Origin: Vitrella brassicaformis
Lineage: Eukaryota > Sar > Vitrellaceae
Direction: 5' to 3'
Assembly (NCBI GenBank): GCA_001179505.1
Contig: CDMY01000581.1
Coordinates: 65,862-129,861, forward strand
Length of the DNA: 64,000 nucleotides
Each line of letters starts with the position of its first letter. Positions within the stretch are counted from its first letter, which is position 1. Under the pieces are notes generated by a model. That model saw only the letters and a program-made list of their open reading frames with translations, was not told the origin of the DNA and ran no database searches. This document shows positions 61,614 through 64,000 of the stretch, one piece after another. Position numbers and translations under genes: made by a program.

Positions 61614-64000
61614 ATAACAGTGTGCAGCGCAGCCTGCCCGAGGAGGGAGGGAGGGAGGGAGGGAGGAGGGACCTGCACAGCATCTTTCTTCCCCTCTCTC
61701 CCTTCAATCTTCATCGTGCTGTTGGTGGTTCTTCTGTTGATGTACTCTCTCTCTCTCTCCCTGGCTGGGTGTATGGTATGGCTGGTTTTGTCTGTCTGGT
61801 TGCCTGGCTCGATTCGCGTGTGTGTCTACCCATGGTGGGCCTCTGACGTTGACTGACATCAACTGACTGAGGGTATGCACGGCGATTCAAATGACATGGA
61901 TGCACGTCTGTCTGTCCCTCCGTCCGTCCGTCCGTCGCCCACTCACTCACCATACCATCAACCGATAGATAGATAATACGAGGGGGGGAAGCAGACATTG
62001 AATTCATAACTGTACACACAGTAGACGCAGACAGTCACCCTTTATCCATGCATCCACTGTCCACCCTGTCAGCGTTAGTCAGCCATTGTCTGCCCACGTC
62101 GAGCACCAACCGGTGTGTCGGCCCCCCGCCCCAGTAGCAAGGAAGCACAACAAATCGAATCGATGAGTGCGGGAAAAACACCTTCGGTGCGACACAGCCG
62201 TGTGTTTCATTCTGAGCGGAAGCAGGCAGCCTCCCTACTTGCTCTCCTTCACTGCAGGCCATACTGTCTCGCTCCCGTGGCTAGCTGACCTGTACTAAAG
62301 CCACTGCACATGTGTATTCGAGTTGATGAGAAGGCCGGCGCCCATTATGGTGAAGTCTGCGAGGGGCAGATCAGCTGCTTCGACACTCGACTTCGAGCGT
62401 CTGAGCACCTGGCCTGGCCCACACAGACGTCACCATATGGACGTCAAGCAGAGAAAGGAGGAAAGGAACGGCAACTTTCGACAAAAACTCAATGCGGTGT
62501 CGTGTGGCTGCCTGGCTGGAAGGAAGGAACACGAAAATCACCCTTCCTCCTCAATGTCTGCCTTGCCTCTATCTATCTATCTGTCTGCCTGCCTCAATCA
62601 ATACGATAGAGTGAAGAAATGACGACGTCCTTACGCAGGTGCACATACAGTATGTGTGTATACACAGCAAAGGGACGTCTGGCGGAAGGAACGAAGACAG
62701 AATTGTACGCATGTCGCCCCGGTGGAAGGCATGCAGCCAGAGACCTTCACTCATCTCATTCATCCCACCATGGATGGATGGCATGGATGCTTTGCTTAGA
62801 TAGATACCCAAGAAGAACAATTCAATTCACTCGATCGGGCGATGACAAATACGGACCCCCCCGCCCCCCCACACGGACAACCACCTCACGGAGTCAGTGA
62901 AAGCCACGCATGTACCTACCTTACAGAGACATAGACATACCGATGCATTAGATAGATATTATGTATATCGATGCCACACAGACACAATGAATGAAAGTGT
63001 CCATCCGTGCTTCCGTACTCCCTAAAGGCTCAGACAGAGGGCCTCCCGGCCCGGCCTCTGACGTGCTCGAACGCTGCATGGCATGGCATGCCATGGGTGG
63101 ATAAGCTATGCCGAGAATCGGACCCAGCAAACAAGAACGAACCTCAATCAGTCAGACCCTCTCTCCTCTCAGCTATGTACACACACTCGACGTGATCCCT
63201 CGTGAGCGCTAGGCAACTGCAGGCACCAAATAAGGCCTGCCTGAGCCACGCACGGAAGACTGACACCACACACAGAAAGACAGATACACACACAGACAGA
63301 ACACGCCCGGCCCGCCTCTCGGCGATCCGCAAAAAGGCGGCCGCGCACGTGGCGCGAAATGGACCGCAGGCAGGCAGGCAGGCAGGAATGCTTGCTGCTG
63401 CTGTACTGTCGAGCGGTGTGGTCGTGCTCTCTGTCTCTCTCACACTTGCTCATGGATATGTATGTTTGTATGGATGTGCAGTGCATTGCATTTTATGTAC
63501 AGACCAACCACCAGAAGGCACAGCACAAGGGGGGTGGGGTGGTCGGATGGCTAGCTAGCTCTGCATGGGCATGGCCATGCAGCCGGCCGGAAAGAAGGAC
63601 GGACGAAGGGGAGAAGGAAACACTTGGCAGGTGTGTGTGGCTCCCTCCCTCCCGCACACACACGTGCCACTCTCGGTCTACACCATACATATCATTGTTG
63701 TGTGGCTCAACAGGGGAGCCAAAAGACACTCCGTCACCATCACTCACAGGCATCCAGGCAATATCACGTGACGTGACCCCTCCCTCCCTCCCTGCCTGCC
63801 TCTCTGATCTCAGGCCATCTCATTGCAAATACAATGAATGTCTGCCATCCATCCATCCAGCCATCCAGCGATGCAGCCAGCCCCTTACAGCCACTCAGTC
63901 ACCTCTCTCTCTCGCTCGCTCGCTCGCTCGCATGCTTGCTTCCTTGCTGCACTGCATCTCTTGAAAAGGCCGGCAGCAGCGCACACACAACACCAGCACC
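61614..64000. other. Gene-poor right end, no gene supported
   Basis: About 2.4 kb of sequence dominated by simple motifs: (GGGA)n at 61643-61666, (CTCT)n near 61745, (GTCC)n near 61915, (GCAG)n near 63368, (CTCG)n near 63910. Open frames are short and repeat-derived. A gene with exons beyond the window cannot be excluded. Confidence 0.55.

Noticed and set aside
61614-64000. Several 60-200 codon frames at the right end
   Set aside because: All are repeat-driven and lack splice partners or recognisable protein features.

Overview
This is nuclear DNA of a eukaryote with dense, intron-rich genes. Nearly every gene is cut by short introns (about 60-130 nt) that begin GTRAGT and end in TG-rich or (TCTG)n tracts before CAG. 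The best guess for the source is a photosynthetic alveolate (a chromerid such as Vitrella brassicaformis). Three predicted proteins carry an ER signal peptide followed by a phenylalanine-led, Arg/Ser-rich stretch, the presequence type used for secondary red-derived plastids. There are no bacterial operons, and I saw no tRNA, rRNA or CRISPR array. The species call is inference.

Layout, left to right. 1-8 kb: C-terminus of a membrane protein, a prenylcysteine-oxidase-like flavoprotein (minus), two proteins with plastid-type leaders and a seven-exon membrane protein. 9-16 kb: an uncharacterised basic protein divergent from an ankyrin-like protein, a long coiled-coil protein, and an HNH/NUMOD4-type protein with two nuclease motifs. 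16-26 kb: a 21-exon ABCC transporter, AP endonuclease 2 with a GRF zinc finger, and the KDEL receptor. 26-38 kb: a local gene family with RING fingers and membrane segments, in three copies plus a relic. It is interrupted by a 300-base assembly gap and an unrelated four-exon gene. 38-47 kb: ALG13, an EF-hand protein, a prolyl 4-hydroxylase-like enzyme, and a 1071-residue membrane protein. 47-64 kb: an ORAI-like four-TM protein, COX6B-like, a ZC3HC1/NIPA-like zinc-finger protein, an importin-13/transportin-3-type karyopherin, an aldo/keto reductase with a three-part plastid leader, a small conserved-looking protein, then about 2.4 kb without a recognisable gene.

The most striking organisation is head-to-head pairing. 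About ten gene pairs start within 70-400 bp of each other. Many of these short intergenic spaces carry the octamer TGCGAGCT (AGCTCGCA), sometimes as an inverted pair. I found nine copies by eye, all just upstream of start codons and none in coding exons. It is the best candidate for an undescribed regulatory element here.

Functionally the window mixes secretory-pathway genes (KDEL receptor, ALG13, prenylcysteine oxidase), DNA repair (APE2), nuclear transport, mitochondrial and plastid housekeeping, and a rapidly changing RING/membrane family. Exon boundaries were derived by hand from GT/GC...AG signals and reading-frame continuity. Starts and a few junctions remain uncertain, as noted in the entries.
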